64,000 nt of DNA from Sinohyriopsis cumingii. Taxonomy: Eukaryota > Mollusca > Bivalvia > Unionida > Unionidae. Both the position numbers and the translations under genes were made by a program. How positions within the stretch are numbered: the stretch's first letter is position 1; every line of letters starts with the position of its first letter. Under the pieces are notes generated by a model. It was not told the DNA's origin. It worked only from the letters and a program-made list of their open reading frames with translations, and searched no databases. The DNA lies in assembly GCA_028554795.2 (NCBI GenBank), contig CM068839.1:89934182-89998181 (forward strand), given 5' to 3'. Shown piece by piece: positions 1 through 12,828 of the stretch.

Positions 1-206
1 TGAAACATGTTTGCTATCAATATTGTTGTGAGTTGGTGTTGACAGTTTTAAAAGCTGCTGCAGGTAAATAATTTACATCATGAACATCATGATGCAGTTT
101 GCAGGTGGGATATTGCACTCCAAGGAAATCTCATTTCCTTTGATTTATTTTACATAAACATCTATGTTGGTATTATTAGCATAATCATAATGATGCTTGT
201 TTTCAG

Positions 207-336
207 CTTTTGGAGCATCCGTGTTTTGCTTCCTTCTGGTTCTGATATATTTTCCCAACAAGCCTCCCTTGCCACCAAGTACATCTGCCTCATTGGAGAG
301 ACCAGAATTTTCCTCTGGGTTTAAAAGTCTTGTCAG
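207..336 (+). CDS. SLC49A4: Internal exon of SLC49-family (DIRC2/SLC49A4-like) MFS transporter; TM6 and central loop
   Basis: First visible exon of a plus-strand host gene that continues upstream of the window. The acceptor (TTGTTTTCAG) and donor (CAG/GTAAAT) fit. The exon enters with two bases of a codon and leaves after two bases, in phase with the next exon at 4976. It encodes a hydrophobic helix (probably TM6) followed by a proline-rich loop, YFPNKPPLPPS, which is characteristic of DIRC2/SLC49A4 among the SLC49 proteins. Mammalian SLC49A4 is a lysosomal membrane transporter reported to export pyridoxine; the substrate here is inferred only. The minus strand is also open across this stretch, but the exact splice phase with the next exons favours the plus-strand reading. 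Confidence 0.75.
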
Positions 337-349
337 GTAAATTAGTATG

Positions 350-930
350 TCATACATGCATTTGACTGCATAACATAATTTTTTTTGCCAACACCTGTCG
401 TGCATGCATTTGACTACATACCATATATTATCAATGCAACACCAGTCATACATGCATTTGACTGCACAAATTATGTTGTCAATGCAACACCTGTCATACA
501 TGCACTGGACTACACTGTACATTTTGCCACTGCAACACCTGTCATACAAGTATTGTACTACACAACATAATTGTTTTACCAATGCAACACCTGTCTTACA
601 TGCATTTAACTACATGCCATATACTATCAATGTACCACCTGTCATACATGCATTTAACTACACAGCACATTTTATCAATGCAACACTTGTCATGCATGCT
701 TTTGTTTACACCATATATTATCACTGTACCACCTGTCATACATGCATTTGACTACACAGCACATTTTACCAATATGACACAAGTCATGCAAGTATTTTAC
801 TACACAACATAATTATTTTACCAATGCAACACCTGTAATACATACATTTGACTGCACCATATATTATCAATGTAACACCTGTCATACATGCATTTGACTA
901 CATACCATATATTATCAATGTAACCAAACT
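350..930. repeat. Minisatellite, ~48-bp unit
   Basis: About eleven diverged tandem copies of a unit containing AACACCTGTCATACATGCAT, then TTGACTACAT and ACCATATATTATCAATG. Because 48 is a multiple of three, several reading frames stay open on both strands. Those frames are repeat artefacts. Confidence 0.85.
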
Positions 931-1229
931 TTGTGGAGGCCTTGCACTAAAGCCCTTTTAATTATGGATTTAAAAGGTCACTGATTCAAAAAGACAGAGG
1001 CTAAAGTCATTGTGGCTACAGGAATGATGGGTTTTTGCAGAATAACTTTTTTTCTGAAGTAAATTCCTTGATAACACTTTGTTGTTAGTTTGCACTTAGA
1101 GTAGTAAAGAAACCTATAGATTCTGGGGTATTGAGGTCAGAGGTCATAGTATGTCAAAATAAAGGTTTCTGCACATTAGGTTTTGTTCAAAATTAAATAC
1201 TTTGACCAAAGAACCAGAACATTGATAAT

Positions 1230-2800
1230 GTATTGGTCAGTAATCTCAGTATTATGTGTACTGGCAGATCATAGTCTATGCAGTTTGTTTTATCCATGAT
1301 TCAAAGTAAACATTAATCTGTTGGGACATTATGTGTACTGGCAGATCAGAGTCTGTGCTGTTTGTTTTATCCATGATTCAAAGTAAACATTAATCTGTTG
1401 GGACATTATGTGTACTGGCAGATCAGAGTCTGTGCTGTTTGTTTTATCCATGATTCAAAGTAAACATTAATCTGTTGGGACATCATGATTCAAAGTAAAC
1501 ATTAATCTGTTGGGACATTATGTGTACTGGCAGATCAGAGTCTGTGCTGTTTGTTTTATCCATGATTCAAAGTAAACATTAATCTGTTGGGACATCATGT
1601 GTACTGGTAGATCAGAGTCTGTGCTGTTTGTTTTATCCATGATTTAAAGTTAACTGAGTTGTATGCTGGGACATTATGTGATGGAAGATTATTAAGCTTG
1701 TTTTTTATCCATGAATTTAAAGTAAATGGAGTAGTCTGCTGGGACATGAAATGTCAGATCAGGGTCTATTTTGCTTGTTTTTTATCCATGATTTAATGTA
1801 AATGGAGTTGTGTGCTGGGATACATGAAATGTCAGATCAGGGTCTATTTTGCTTGTATTTATCCATGATTTTAATGTAAATGGAGTTGTATGCTGGGACA
1901 TGAAATGTCAGATCAGGGTCTATTTTGCTTGTATTTATCTTTGATTTAATGTAAATGGAGTTGTATGCTGGGACATGAAATGTCAGATCAGGGTCTATTT
2001 TGCTTGTTTTTTATCCATGATTTAATGTAAATGGAGTTGTATGCTGGGATACATGAAATGTCAGATCAGGGTCTATTTTGCTTGTATTTATCCATGATTT
2101 TAATGTAAATGGAGTTGTATGCTGGGACATGAAATGTCAGATCAGGGTCTATTTTGCTTGTTTTTTATCCATGATTTAATGTAAATGGAGTTGTATGCTG
2201 GGACATGAAATGTCAGATCAGGGTCTATTTTGCTTGTTTTTTATCCATGATTTAATGTAAATGGAGTTGTATGCTGGGATACATGATGGCATATCAGAGT
2301 CTATTCTGCTTGTATTTATCTTTTGATTTAATGTAAATGGAGTTGTATGCTGGGATACATGATGGCATATCAGAGTCTATTCTGCTTGTATTTATCTTTT
2401 GATTTAATGTAAATGGAGTTGTATGCTGGGATACATGATGGCATATCAGAGTCTATTCTGCTTGTATTTATCTTTTGATTTAATGTAAATGGAGTTGTAT
2501 GCTGGGATACATGATGGCATATCAGAGTCTATTCTGCTTGTATTTATCTTTTGATTTAATGTAAATGGAGTTGTATGCTGGGATACATGATGGCATATCA
2601 GAGTCTAGTCTGCTTGTATTTATCTTTTGATTTAATGTAAATGGAGTTGTATGCTGGGATACATGATGGCATATCAGAGTCTATTCTGCTTGTATTTATC
2701 TTTGATTTAATGTAAATGGAGTTGTCTGGTGGGATGTGTGATGACATATCAGTGTTTGTTATACTTGTTTTTATCAATGGTTTAAAGCAAATAGAGTAGA
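1230..2800. repeat. Minisatellite, ~76-77-bp unit, two subfamilies
   Basis: About twenty copies. The left block has CTGGCAGATCAGAGTCTGTG ... TTTTATCCATGATTCAAAG. The right block has a diverged version (GTCAGATCAGGGTCTATTTT ... TGTAAATGGAGTTGTATGC), then a third version with GATGGCATATCAGAGTC. Local homogenisation within each block indicates stepwise expansion. Confidence 0.85.
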
Positions 2801-3928
2801 ATGCTGAAACATATGATGCCAAGGTCCATACTGTTTGTATACCCATGATTTCAAACAGTCATGTCAGGTCCAGTCTGTGATGTTCACATTCGTGTGGGTA
2901 TCATACACAAGGCTATACAATAATTCACAAGGAAAATAGTGAATACATGAATAATGTGCCAGGAGTTCTGGATCAGAGCTGTTTGCAACTGAGCCAATGC
3001 AAAAGATGGATAAAATGTCATGTGACACAAGGTATGCATTTTTAAAAAGAAAAAAAAAATCTTTGGTTGATGTACATGTTATTGAAGATTTACTTCACCT
3101 AATCTTGATAAGTGTGCCATCACTCACCAGATTCATCTACCCAACAAGTACATGTACGTAACTTTGCTGGTCTGGAAATTTAACGAGGATTTTCAGAATT
3201 TCCCAACTTTGAACTTGCAAGTGGGTTCACTGACTCTAGCCATAGGAATGGAAACACTTTACAGAAAAAGACGAAACTTCAGGACAGATTTATTAACTAC
3301 AGAGTTTTTTAAATATCTCTTTATAATTATTTTATCAGGAAGATGAAGAGAAATATTCTTCTTATAATTTGTAAGTTCAGTCTTTAAAATTCACACAGAA
3401 ATAAAAAAAATTAAATCTGTATTTTTCCCACTATTTCAAGACTTGGTTTCATAAATTCCTATTTCATGTATTGACTCTACCTGCTCATAAGCAGTAATGT
3501 GGGTAATATTTTTACTCTAAAATTTTAAATTTGTTATGTTTTATGTCCAACATTAAAAAGAGATATTTTCAGATAAAGTCAACTGCTTATGTAATGAGAA
3601 ATTGTGATTCAAATTCTTGTTTCGATATTTATAACCATTGAAATTTTATGCATAAAAAATTTGCAGATGAAATTTCCTTTTCAAACTTTTATTTTATCTG
3701 TAACATCTCTCATTGTTTTTGGAAAGTTCATATCTCTATGAACTTATCTCTGTGGGTGCAATCTGCTAAGTTACCTAATTCTGACCACCAATACTCAGCT
3801 GAAATGTGTAATTTATTCTGGTAAACATAGTGTAGATTGGTGAGCACTCCAATTGATCTGCCCATTAAACACAGCCTTGCTTTGGTAGTGTGAGCCTTCA
3901 ACTGGAGAATACATCCATCACCATGATA

Positions 3929-4256
3929 GGATTGCTTCAGTGGCCTAAGTAGTTAGAGTGCCTGCTTCAGATGAAAGAGGTTGCAGGTTTGAGCCCTGGC
4001 TGAGTCATACCAACAATTTACAAAAATGGTACTAGCAGCTGCCTCACTTGGCACTCAACATTAAGAGGTTAGTGTTAGGACTGATAAGCCTGGTGTCAAG
4101 ATAATGTGACTGGGTGGGATATGATGCTATATGTCTGGGGCATGATGCCCTAGTGCAAGACATCACTATAAACTGTCACACTGCAGACATTGTAGCAATA
4201 TGACTGAAAAATTGTTAAAGCTATGTTATAAAACCAAGTCACACACACACACACAC
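3929..4256 (+). mobile_element. SINE family B (tRNA-derived head, CA tail)
   Basis: Full-length copy with a pol III A box (GTGGCCTAAGTAGTTAGAGT), a degraded B box (GGTTTGAGCCC), a conserved body (GGTTAGTGTTAGGACTG, TGTGACTGGGTGGGA) and a (CA)n end. Flanking repeats CACCATGATA at 3919-3928 and 4257-4266 are the TSD. Confidence 0.85.
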
Positions 4257-4975
4257 CACCATGATACAATTACATAAATCCATTCAGTGGTATGAGATAT
4301 CATCTGTAATGATAAACTTACTTGAATATGTGGATTGTTTAGTTAATTTTATTTGACAATTTTGTATTGTTGCACAGTAGATGCAAATGGTTAATGAGCA
4401 TTTCACCATACAAGGGATCAGCTCAAAATGGGTGTGCACTACAAACAACTTGTTGCAATGAAAATCAGCTTATTGGTGGATGCAGAAAGTATCACACACA
4501 CACACACAAACACACACACAGTGCTTGTTCATTATAATGCCTATTCAGAGGAGGCATACTGTGATATAGTCAGTGTCACATTATACTAGTATACATTAAA
4601 CAGAGATAGGGATGTATGCAAGATCAGATTTTATTGGAATACATTACATTATACTGAGTACAGTGGTACCTTACTATAACAATTTTCAGGTGAGCCATAC
4701 AGGTGTACTGTGATACAGACAATGCCACAACATACTGGAGATCAGTATCATGTAATCTTTAACCACACCAATGCTATATTAGGGATCACACTATACTGAG
4801 GGGCAATATAGCGAGGGTCCAGTGTACAAGTTACACACAGCTGCAAACTGTACAGAGTCTCCAATATCTTATCACAATACACAAGCAGGATAGGGTCTAA
4901 CCTTTTTCATTTAAAATGATAAATGGAATGAAAATGCAATCATGAATGTGCAAATTCTGTAATTTTCATTTTCAG

Positions 4976-5084
4976 GAATGTCACATTTTGGCAGATAGCA
5001 GTTGTGTATGGAGTTTCTGTTGGTATCTATAATGGCTGGCTCAGTGTACTAGATGTCAACCTTAAAGGCCACAATATTTCAGAG
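4976..5084 (+). CDS. SLC49A4: SLC49A4-like exon; TM7
   Basis: Preceded by TTTTCATTTTCAG and followed by GTTTGT. The exon completes the split codon of exon 207-336 (AG/G) and ends in phase 0. It encodes a TM7 segment containing VVYGVSVGIYNGW and then VLDVNL, the conserved helix and loop of FLVCR/DIRC2 family members. The following intron is about 11.5 kb and contains the 8651-14110 virus fossil and several minisatellites. Confidence 0.75.
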
Positions 5085-5108
5085 GTTTGTATCACCCAAG
5101 TTTGATGC

Positions 5109-5110
<2 letters not shown>

Positions 5111-5144
<34 letters not shown>
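5111..5144. repeat. (TA)n microsatellite
   Basis: Uninterrupted TA dinucleotide run, 27 bp inside the donor of exon 4976-5084. Confidence 0.9.
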
Positions 5145-5148
<4 letters not shown>

Positions 5149-6264
5149 CACATTGATCTCTCTTAATTTCAACCAGTTCACTTTGCTCCCTTTTCAAACT
5201 TTATTGCATGTTCCATGATTAGTCCATGTTAAGGCCTCGTATTCACACAGTTATTTTCTGGTTCACTCATAACAAATCTTTTCTTGGCACTTTGTTAAGA
5301 ATGTCTTAATCTTGACATTATTAAGTTCTTCAAATCTTTAGGCAAAATATTAATCCGAAGCTTATTGTTTCTGCTGGTTGAAAATCATGGATGGTTATGC
5401 TGTGACCAGTTATCTGTCATCTGCCATTCATATGCTATCAAGTCACTGTCCAATAAATGATTATCTCAGCCCCTCCCAATCCAATGTTTTGATGGTTCAG
5501 AACATTATATACATATTTACCCTAAGGTGAAACCTCTCTTAAAAGAAAGTTGTGTCCTGTTGACACTAAACATTGCCACTATTCATCCCTATGGCAAATT
5601 TTGTGATAATGACTTGGTTGATCATATTGTCATTAACCTTTTACAAAATACTCCTTTAAACACTATGAAAATTATGCCTCATGGACTTTTAAAAATGGCT
5701 TCCAAGAAGCCATTTTAACAATTGAATTTCTGATGTACTGATTTAGTGTTATATGCTGAAATGGACATTGTGCCAAAGCAATAACTGTAATATGGAATTT
5801 GTGTAGAGAGAATTACACTTGATTTGCATCAATTATAGTTCTTTTTCAAGGTTATTTTGACAGTCTTCCTTCTTGATTCTTCTCCGTCTGTTTGGCTTAC
5901 TAACATAGGATTTTCATGAAAGCATGCTTCAGTTCAAATACAATGCTTTAGGTTGATAGAAATTGAGGGGCATTTATCCTCCATGTAATCAGTACTCTTG
6001 TTTCCTCTTTTCTATTTCTTTCTCCTCCGATCACTAAAATACTTCATTAAAACCTGCTGTTATTTTCCATTAATTTCCTGCATATTTATGTTAAAATTTT
6101 ATAGAACACAGGTCTGACTGCTTGTGTATATTTATGCAGCTAATTATCATCCTCAGCAGTCGTATGTTTTTTGATCAGTCTTAAAAAAGGTGCTGATCTT
6201 TGACTGAATATGGCAGCTATCTTTATAAATGTTTTGCTATTGTCCAAACTATTTATTCATGCTG

Positions 6265-6298
<34 letters not shown>

Positions 6299-6879
6299 TT
6301 TATTTAGATCAGATATCTCAGTTACAGAAACTTATCTACCTTGAGGCTTCCTGTTATTTATCATATATACAGTATATAAATCACAATATGATAAATTCAG
6401 CTCAACACTAAAGAATTGAGTTATTCTGAAAATCCAAGTTTAAAGTCAGAACAGATGCACAATTATCAGTGAACATATAAACATAATGAAAAATATCACA
6501 ACCATTTTTAGAAACTATAAATGTATACATGTAATTGTTTATCAACTGAAAACAGCATCTATCAGTTGCTTTCATAGAATTATTGATAAACACAATTAAA
6601 TCAATTTATTAACATCACAAGATTTAGTCCCATGTTAAACATGTATTTTTCTAAAGCTGTTTTAAAATTCATGTCTTGCAATAATGTGAATACTAAGGAA
6701 TATCACCAGTATTCATATTTCTTGGGAAAATGAGGTACATCAATATACAGATGGTTTGCTTCTTTATTAAGGATGAAACTCACATTGTCAAGATAGCTGC
6801 ACTGTTGTGCTGCACTCAGTTCAGGAAAAAATGCGTACAGCTGCCACTTAATTCAATATTGTGTCAACTCAACTTGGTT

Positions 6880-7115
6880 TTGTTGGCCTGAAAGGTTGTC
6901 CCAAGTTAGTGTGACACAGCCTGTGCATTTGCCAGATAGGCTGTCCCAAGATAGTATGACACAGCTTGTGCATTTGCCAGAAAGGTTGTCCCAAGTTAGC
7001 ATGACACAGCCTGTGCATTTGCCGGATAGGATGTCTCAAGCTAGTATGACAAAGCTTGTGCATTTGTCTCCAGGTAGCATGATACAGCCTGTGCATTTGC
7101 CAGAAAGGTTGTTTC
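6880..7115. repeat. Minisatellite, 45-bp unit
   Basis: Five to six copies of a unit containing TGACACAGCCTGTGCATTTG and GGTTGTCCCAAGTTAG. The 45-bp period keeps frames open on both strands as 15-residue repeats, so the overlapping ORFs are not genes. Confidence 0.85.
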
Positions 7116-7489
7116 CAACTACTATGACACTTCTAACTGCCCAGTCAGTCTTCATACTTGCCAGTGAAAATAAAGCATTATCTTCTCCAAAATTCTACCA
7201 CGCATCTAAATTTGTATTTATGAGAAAAAGCCACTATAAATTGTATCAGTGTTAGAATGAGCATAATGATCAAGGGTATCCATATGTTTGTGTGTAAGAG
7301 AGAGAAAGTTATAAAAGATGAATTGCTGTATGCCATTTCATGTATCTGCCAACTTATGCAATTTCAACTTATGTAAATTTTGCATTAGCATGATATCATA
7401 TGACCTTTTTTAATTTAATTTTCTGTAAATGTACTGATAAATTAGGAAATAATAAAATACTTTTTTCTTTCTTATGTATTACAGATCTT

Positions 7490-7890
7490 ACCCCATCTTT
7501 TCTATTATTAAATATGAATTGGGGAAGGGCTTATCTAAAGTTGTCAGAACTTGTAGTCCCACCCCTTATGCATAATTTAGCAAATAAAATACCCCACCCT
7601 TTTGATTATTAAATATGAATTGGGGAAGGGCTTATCTAAAGTTGTAAGAAATTGTAGTCCCACCCCTTATACATAATTTAGCAAATAAAATACCCCACAC
7701 TTTCTTTTATTAAATATGAATTGGGGAAGGGCTTATCTAAAGTTGTAAGAACTTGTAGTCCCACCCCTTTTGCATAATTTAGCAAATAAAATACCCCACC
7801 CTTTCTTTTATTAAATATGAATTGGGGAAGGGCTTATCTAAAGTTGTAAGAACTTGTAGTTCCACCCCTTATGCATAATTTAGCAAATAA
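7490..7890. repeat. Tandem repeat, ~98-100-bp unit, four copies
   Basis: Four close copies of TATTAAATATGAATTGGGGA ... AGTCCCACCCCTTATGCATA ... AAATAAAATACCCCACCC. They are very similar to each other, so the amplification is probably young. Confidence 0.9.
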
Positions 7891-8269
7891 AATATGTTTA
7901 GACCATTAAATATTAGCAAATATTGTCACATGATACAGAAATTATTCCTGTTAATCAGCACTTGAAAGACAAATAGGAAACACAATTTGTATATCTCCAG
8001 TGAATGTGACAGTTTTCAAATCAAAACTGTTTTAACTGCTTTATCTGTGCTAAGCACTTATCCATATTGTTGATCACTATGTAAATCAGATACAGAATGT
8101 AAAATAATAATAATCATAATAATAACACAAGTGGAAAAGATTAGTAAAAATTTCGTTAGTTTTAATAACTTTTATACAGAAGTTCAAACCATGTACTTAT
8201 TTGTCTATCATTTGGATCATATGGCTGATGTAGCCTAAACAACGGAAGCAAATTTTGGTGTACATGTAC

Positions 8270-8648
8270 TTGTGTCCCAAGCTGTGTGCATGATGGCATA
8301 CTTTTTCCCAAACTGTGCATGCTGGCATACTTGTGTCCCAAGCTGTGAGCATGCTGGCATACTTGTGTCCCAAACTGTGTAAATGCTGGCATAATTGTCT
8401 CCCATGTTGTGTGCATGTTGGTCATACTTTTGTCCCATGCTGTGTGCATTATGGCATACTTTTTCCCAAGCTGTGTGCATGATTGCATACTTTTTCCCAA
8501 ACTGTGTGCATGCTGGCATACTTGTGTCCCAAGCTGTGAGCATGATGGCATACTTGTGTCCCAAACTGTGTACATGCTGGCCTACTTGTGTCCCATGTTG
8601 TGTGCATGTTGGTCATACTTGTGTCTCAAGCTGTGTGCATGGAGGCAT
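8270..8648. repeat. Minisatellite, ~32-bp unit
   Basis: About twelve copies of GGCATACTTGTGTCCCAAGC TGTGTGCATG. The array ends exactly where the ITR-like sequence of the virus fossil begins. Confidence 0.85.
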
Positions 8649-8650
8649 AC

Positions 8651-8894
8651 AGTAGCAGAGAGGGTGAACAGACCAGTTTTGGAGCAAGTCTTCTTTTTGA
8701 AGAAAAAAAAACTTCATGCGAAAAAAATTAAAATACAAGGTGAATAATGTCAAACCGATGCCTCTAACTGACTGAGATTGACTCTAACTGGGTTAGTTCA
8801 TTTTGTTACTTTATCTTTGTCGCTCATGTTTTCAATTTTGTATGTGTTTTGTTTTCCTTTTGGGCACTTATTTGTGGTCACACCCTCCCTGCTG
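8651..8894. repeat. Decayed ITR of fossil virus element 1
   Basis: Starts AGTAGCAGAGAGGGTGAACA and ends GGTCACACCCTCCCTGCTGA. It is bounded at both ends by inverted copies of the same G-rich motif, as are the ITRs at 40968-41223 and in the young element. The start matches the ITR at 40968 (AGCAGAGAGGG-GAACAGACC), and the next sequence inward is a packaging-ATPase C-terminus, as in the other copies. Confidence 0.7.
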
Positions 8895-9005
8895 ATGTTT
8901 CTTTAACCAAAGATTTTATCCTTGACTTGTCAAGGGAGATGCATGATATTGTGACCTATGATCATGTAAATTTATTATGATAAATCCATGTGGAGTCCAC
9001 GTCTA
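8895..9005 (-). pseudogene. Packaging ATPase C-terminal remnant (fossil 1)
   Basis: Reading on the minus strand, a short stretch resembles the C-terminus of the intact packaging ATPase at 56591-57253 (HGF-x-x-INLHD, then R-x-x-Y). It abuts the ITR exactly as the ATPase does in the other two elements. The rest of the gene is missing, and 9005-9680 shows only AT-rich DNA with short repeats. Confidence 0.5.
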
Positions 9006-9681
9006 AATTTGAATCTCTTTATTCAGAAAGTATATTTTATAGGCTTCTACAGAAACAGATATGAAAATAATATGCCTAAAAGTACCAAGGAGACAAATTA
9101 TAGAATTTGAATCCAGAGAAATGGTCAAATAAACTAAATGTGTGGTATAATATCTTTCTTTGTAATTATTTTTATTTGTTGGACAGTTCATTTTGGGTCA
9201 TTTTTCACAATAATGAAAAGATCGAGGATCAGATGACTGATCCTTTCATTGATGTATTTGATCACGTGGCGAAAAATCTTAAAATATTATTGTAAATACA
9301 GCAATTATTTATTCATTATGAGGCCTCCATTGTCGGTGTGGATTTGAGACAATTATTATAATAATAATACTACTATTGTCGCATTTCCACAGTCATGAAA
9401 TATGTCTGAGTAAGATGTCATGATACAACATTTATTTATTTTGATGCTTCTATCATCGGTGAGGAAAGCATACAGTTATCTATAACAATTATTATTTTTA
9501 TACTTTCCTCGTCATGAAATGTGTGAAGTTTTATTTGCTCTCACTCTTCTCCAACATATTTTTATCAAGAAACTCTTCAACAGTAAGGGTTTTTTCTTTT
9601 GATACATAATATTTCGGTTTTTTTCTTCAAAATAAAGTAACATTATTCTGTATTTATTTCTACCGCACTTTGTATAGATAT

Positions 9682-9846
9682 CTAACTTACCTTGTAAACC
9701 CTTTCCACAGCACAGACACTGTCTAGGACTGTAGGTCCTGTAGAACCTTTCTTAATTGATTGATTGTGTATGCCGCAGTATTTTCCATAACAACTCGTAT
9801 CAGAAGATCTCAATGATCCTTGTAAGAGCCATTTACACTTGTTCAT
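9682..9846 (-). pseudogene. Cysteine-rich protein remnant (fossil 1)
   Basis: Minus-strand frame starting MNKCKWLLQG with S-C-Y-G-K-Y-C-G and KKGSTGP. It parallels the intact cysteine-rich protein at 51215-51535 (MNHCKWLM, C-R-G-E-F-C-G, RNGSLGP) and the copy at 61704. The frame breaks before the second CxxC pair. As in the young element, it is transcribed divergently from the replicase next to it. Confidence 0.65.
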
Positions 9847-11598
9847 TTCAAAGGAAAATGGCATATATATATATATATAATATACAAACAAGTGTTCAGT
9901 TTGTAATTAGATATAAGTTCTGTATAAAATATATGTGTATGATGTCGGCAAATAATCATGTGTGTGATATTACCGGCAAAATTAATCCTGCGGACTGTCC
10001 AATACACGCTTTTTTGAAGTCGCTGATATTGACAATTTACAAAGATCACCAATGTTGATAAAATCAGTGTCGATGAAATCAAGGAATTTTTGTGTTTGTG
10101 CGGAAAATGATCCTGATTTTATTCATCCTACTAATTTGTTTGAGGAAAATACTGAGGAAGAATTAATAGATATCGCTAAAGATGATTATTTTACTCTCGG
10201 AGATTATTATAATTTTTAATGAATGTAAATTCACTAGAGAAATCTGCTTGTGGCAACAGTAAAATGGAAGCAATAAATGCTCTATGAAGTATGTTTATGT
10301 GTGAATATCTACTTCAAGGATTAATAATCCAGCATTTTGATAAATTCTACATATTTTCATTGGATGATGATTTGAACAAGTTGCTGATAAATTTGATATT
10401 GAGTATTTAGTCAATGAAATTATACCAGAGTTCAGACTTTGATATCCAATTTTTGATATTGATTTGTATTTCAAGTGTATACATACTAACATGAATTATG
10501 AGGATAAAATTGGTACATGGATGAGTACCAATGAAAAGATAAATACTGATGATAATATCAATTATTTTATGAGATTATGTGATTGTTTACGGTCACAGGT
10601 GTATCTTTTCAAAACAAATAGTGGATATCATATTGTATGTAAATCTACACCTGTATCATTAGAACAACAGAAAGGTCTTACTAAGAAAGCTAAAAATGAC
10701 AATCCAGAATGGTGCATGGATTTAGAGGCTGGACTTCATAGTATAAAACTAACAAATACGAGATCTTATAAAACAGGTAAAATAACAAAGTGTTAAAAAA
10801 ATGTATTTCACATAAAAATGTTTCAGCTTCTGAATTACTTGCATGTCCAACTCGCATTCAGCACAAAGAAGTAAAATACACTGAAAAAGAAAATATATCT
10901 TATTATTATTCAGATGATATACCAGATGGTGATATGAAAAAATAATTTCTAATGAATTAACCAGAAAAAACTGATCAATTACTGGGTATAGTTTCGTGTA
11001 GTAATGCATACAATGTACGACGGAAACCCTGTTATTATTGCAACATTTGAGAACAAAATCATGGAATTACAATGAATGGCTCAGTCGATAGTAACTGTAA
11101 TAATTGTATTGTGATTGTAAATTTAGATCGTTATATTGTAATTTGTATTAGTTCTGTGCATGGTCGACGCCTAATAATTAATCGTGGTGAAGAATAACTT
11201 GATGAAGAAATAAAGAAAATAATCTCCAGAGAAATTAATAATAATTCAGAGATATAAAAAATTGTTTAGAAATTGCCTGAATATCAAAGAAAACCTGATT
11301 ATCATAAAGTGTTATTAAAATTGAATGTAAACAAAATTATCCAGAGGAATTTAGCACCAAAATGCCAGATTATAAATATGCATCAAGCCCTGTTCATGAA
11401 AGCGGCCCTGGATGTCAAGTAATTCATAATTTAGATTATATCGATGGATCTGCATGTGGAATGGGAAAAATAAGAAGCCGCATGGAAATCTATTAAAGAA
11501 GATCAATCTGCATTGATTATTAGCTATAGAAAAATATTTACAGAAAAAACAAAAGCAGATTATAAGATTGAATCTTATATGAATATCACTGGTGATAT

Positions 11599-11850
11599 TG
11601 TTGTTGCTGCTGCTGTTGTAGGTTTAACGCCATTTTTCAGCACACGATGGCTATACATGGTGGCCAGTATTAATAGTGGAGAAGAACTTGGGAAAACCCC
11701 AGAAAGAACCACTGACCGACCAGAAGCTACTGGCAAGCTTTCTCACATATCCACATTGGCTGAATCTGAGACTCGAACCCATGCAGACAGAGGTGAGATG
11801 CAGTGATCCGTAATGGAGAGCGCTTTAGGCCACTCAACCACTCGGGCCCA
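11599..11850 (-). mobile_element. SINE family A (tRNA Ser/Leu-like head)
   Basis: Minus-strand copy with a tRNA-like head (gagtggcctaaagc, ggttcgagtctc) at the 11850 end and an AAC-rich tail at 11599. A perfect 12-bp TSD, CACTGGTGATAT, lies at 11587-11598 and 11851-11862. It interrupts the helicase remnant between motifs I and II. Confidence 0.9.
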
Positions 11851-12402
11851 CACTGGTGATATACTATTTAAGCTTGGTGATAAACGCAGGATTATCATTC
11901 GGGTAGAATCACTTCGCAGAATAAAAGGGGCTCCAGATGTATTAATAATTGATGAATGGCATAAAATAAGACGACAGATATTCAAATATATGCAGTTGTA
12001 CAAAGGATATTGGAATAAATTTTTCGACATTAGTTAGTGCATCTAGGCGTGTTATTGTTCTTGATGCAGAAGCTAATAAAGATGATTTAGATTTATTTAC
12101 AGAACAAATATGAAATTTACGATTAATGATTATAAACCCGATCATGATATGAATTTTATTGTTGAAAACTCAGTTATCATCTTTATTATGTAAAGTAAAT
12201 CAAACATCAGCACGTGGTGAGAAAGTAGCTGTATTTACATATTATAAAACCAGTACATATTATTCAGTAGACGGTTTGGCAAAAATATTACCATGCTGAT
12301 ACAAATTGTGAACAAAAGAAATTAGATTTTGCAGTTGTGACTAATGCATGCAGTGATGTAGATGTCATTATAGACAATCATACACTCGAAGCTGGAGTTA
12401 GT

Positions 12403-12723
12403 GTGTGTGTGTGTGATTTGGATTTTTAACGTAGCTTTAACAATTTTTCAGTCATATCGCTACGATGTCTGCAGTGTGACATTTTATATTGATGTCTAGG
12501 ACTGGGGCATCATGCCGCAGACATGTAGCATGATGTCCCACCCAGTCACATTATCCTGACACCAGGCCAACCTATCCTAACACTAACCTCTTGATGCTGA
12601 GTGCCAAGTGAGGCAGCTGTCAGTACCATTTTTGTAAGTCTTTGGTATGACTCGGCTGGGGATCGAACCCACGACCTTCCACATCCGAGATGGACACTCT
12701 AACCATTAGGCCACCAGAGTGGT
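12403..12723 (-). mobile_element. SINE family B
   Basis: Same family as 3929-4256, reversed. The TSD GAAGCTGGAGTTAGT (12388-12402) and GAAGCTGAAGTTAGT (12724-12738) differs at one base. It splits the helicase motif-V region of the fossil replicase. Confidence 0.9.
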
Positions 12724-12828
12724 GAAGCTGAAGTTAGTATAACAGATCTGAGATTTACTGATATGTTTGTGTTTTCATATGAACTATGACCAGTAGAAGC
12801 AACAAAATAAGCATTACATAGATTTAGG

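Larger units (their letters stand above)
337..4975. other. Host intron with two minisatellites and one SINE
   Basis: Intron of the SLC49A4-like gene. It holds the ~48-bp array (350-930), the ~77-bp array (1230-2800), a SINE (3929-4256) and short CA runs near 4494-4520. I see no coding signal in 2800-3930 or 4260-4975. Short open frames there are AT-rich and lack splice context. Confidence 0.6.
5085..8270. other. Intron sequence without recognisable genes
   Basis: Contains a (TA)n run, a (TAA)n run at ~6268-6297, a 45-bp minisatellite (6880-7115) and a ~100-bp array (7490-7890). Short open frames around 5527-5718 and 6408-6593 show no family resemblance and no splice context. Confidence 0.5.

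Noticed and set aside
145-582. Minus-strand 145-aa ORF as a gene
   Set aside because: Most of it is the 48-bp minisatellite, and the rest is the complement of the plus-strand exon 207-336, which has correct splice phase with later exons.
6869-7255. 75- and 119-aa ORFs with 15-residue repeats
   Set aside because: Frames of a 45-bp minisatellite open on both strands.
8162-8747. Cys/His-rich ORFs on both strands at 8162-8747
   Set aside because: They translate the 32-bp tandem repeat and run into the ITR remnant.
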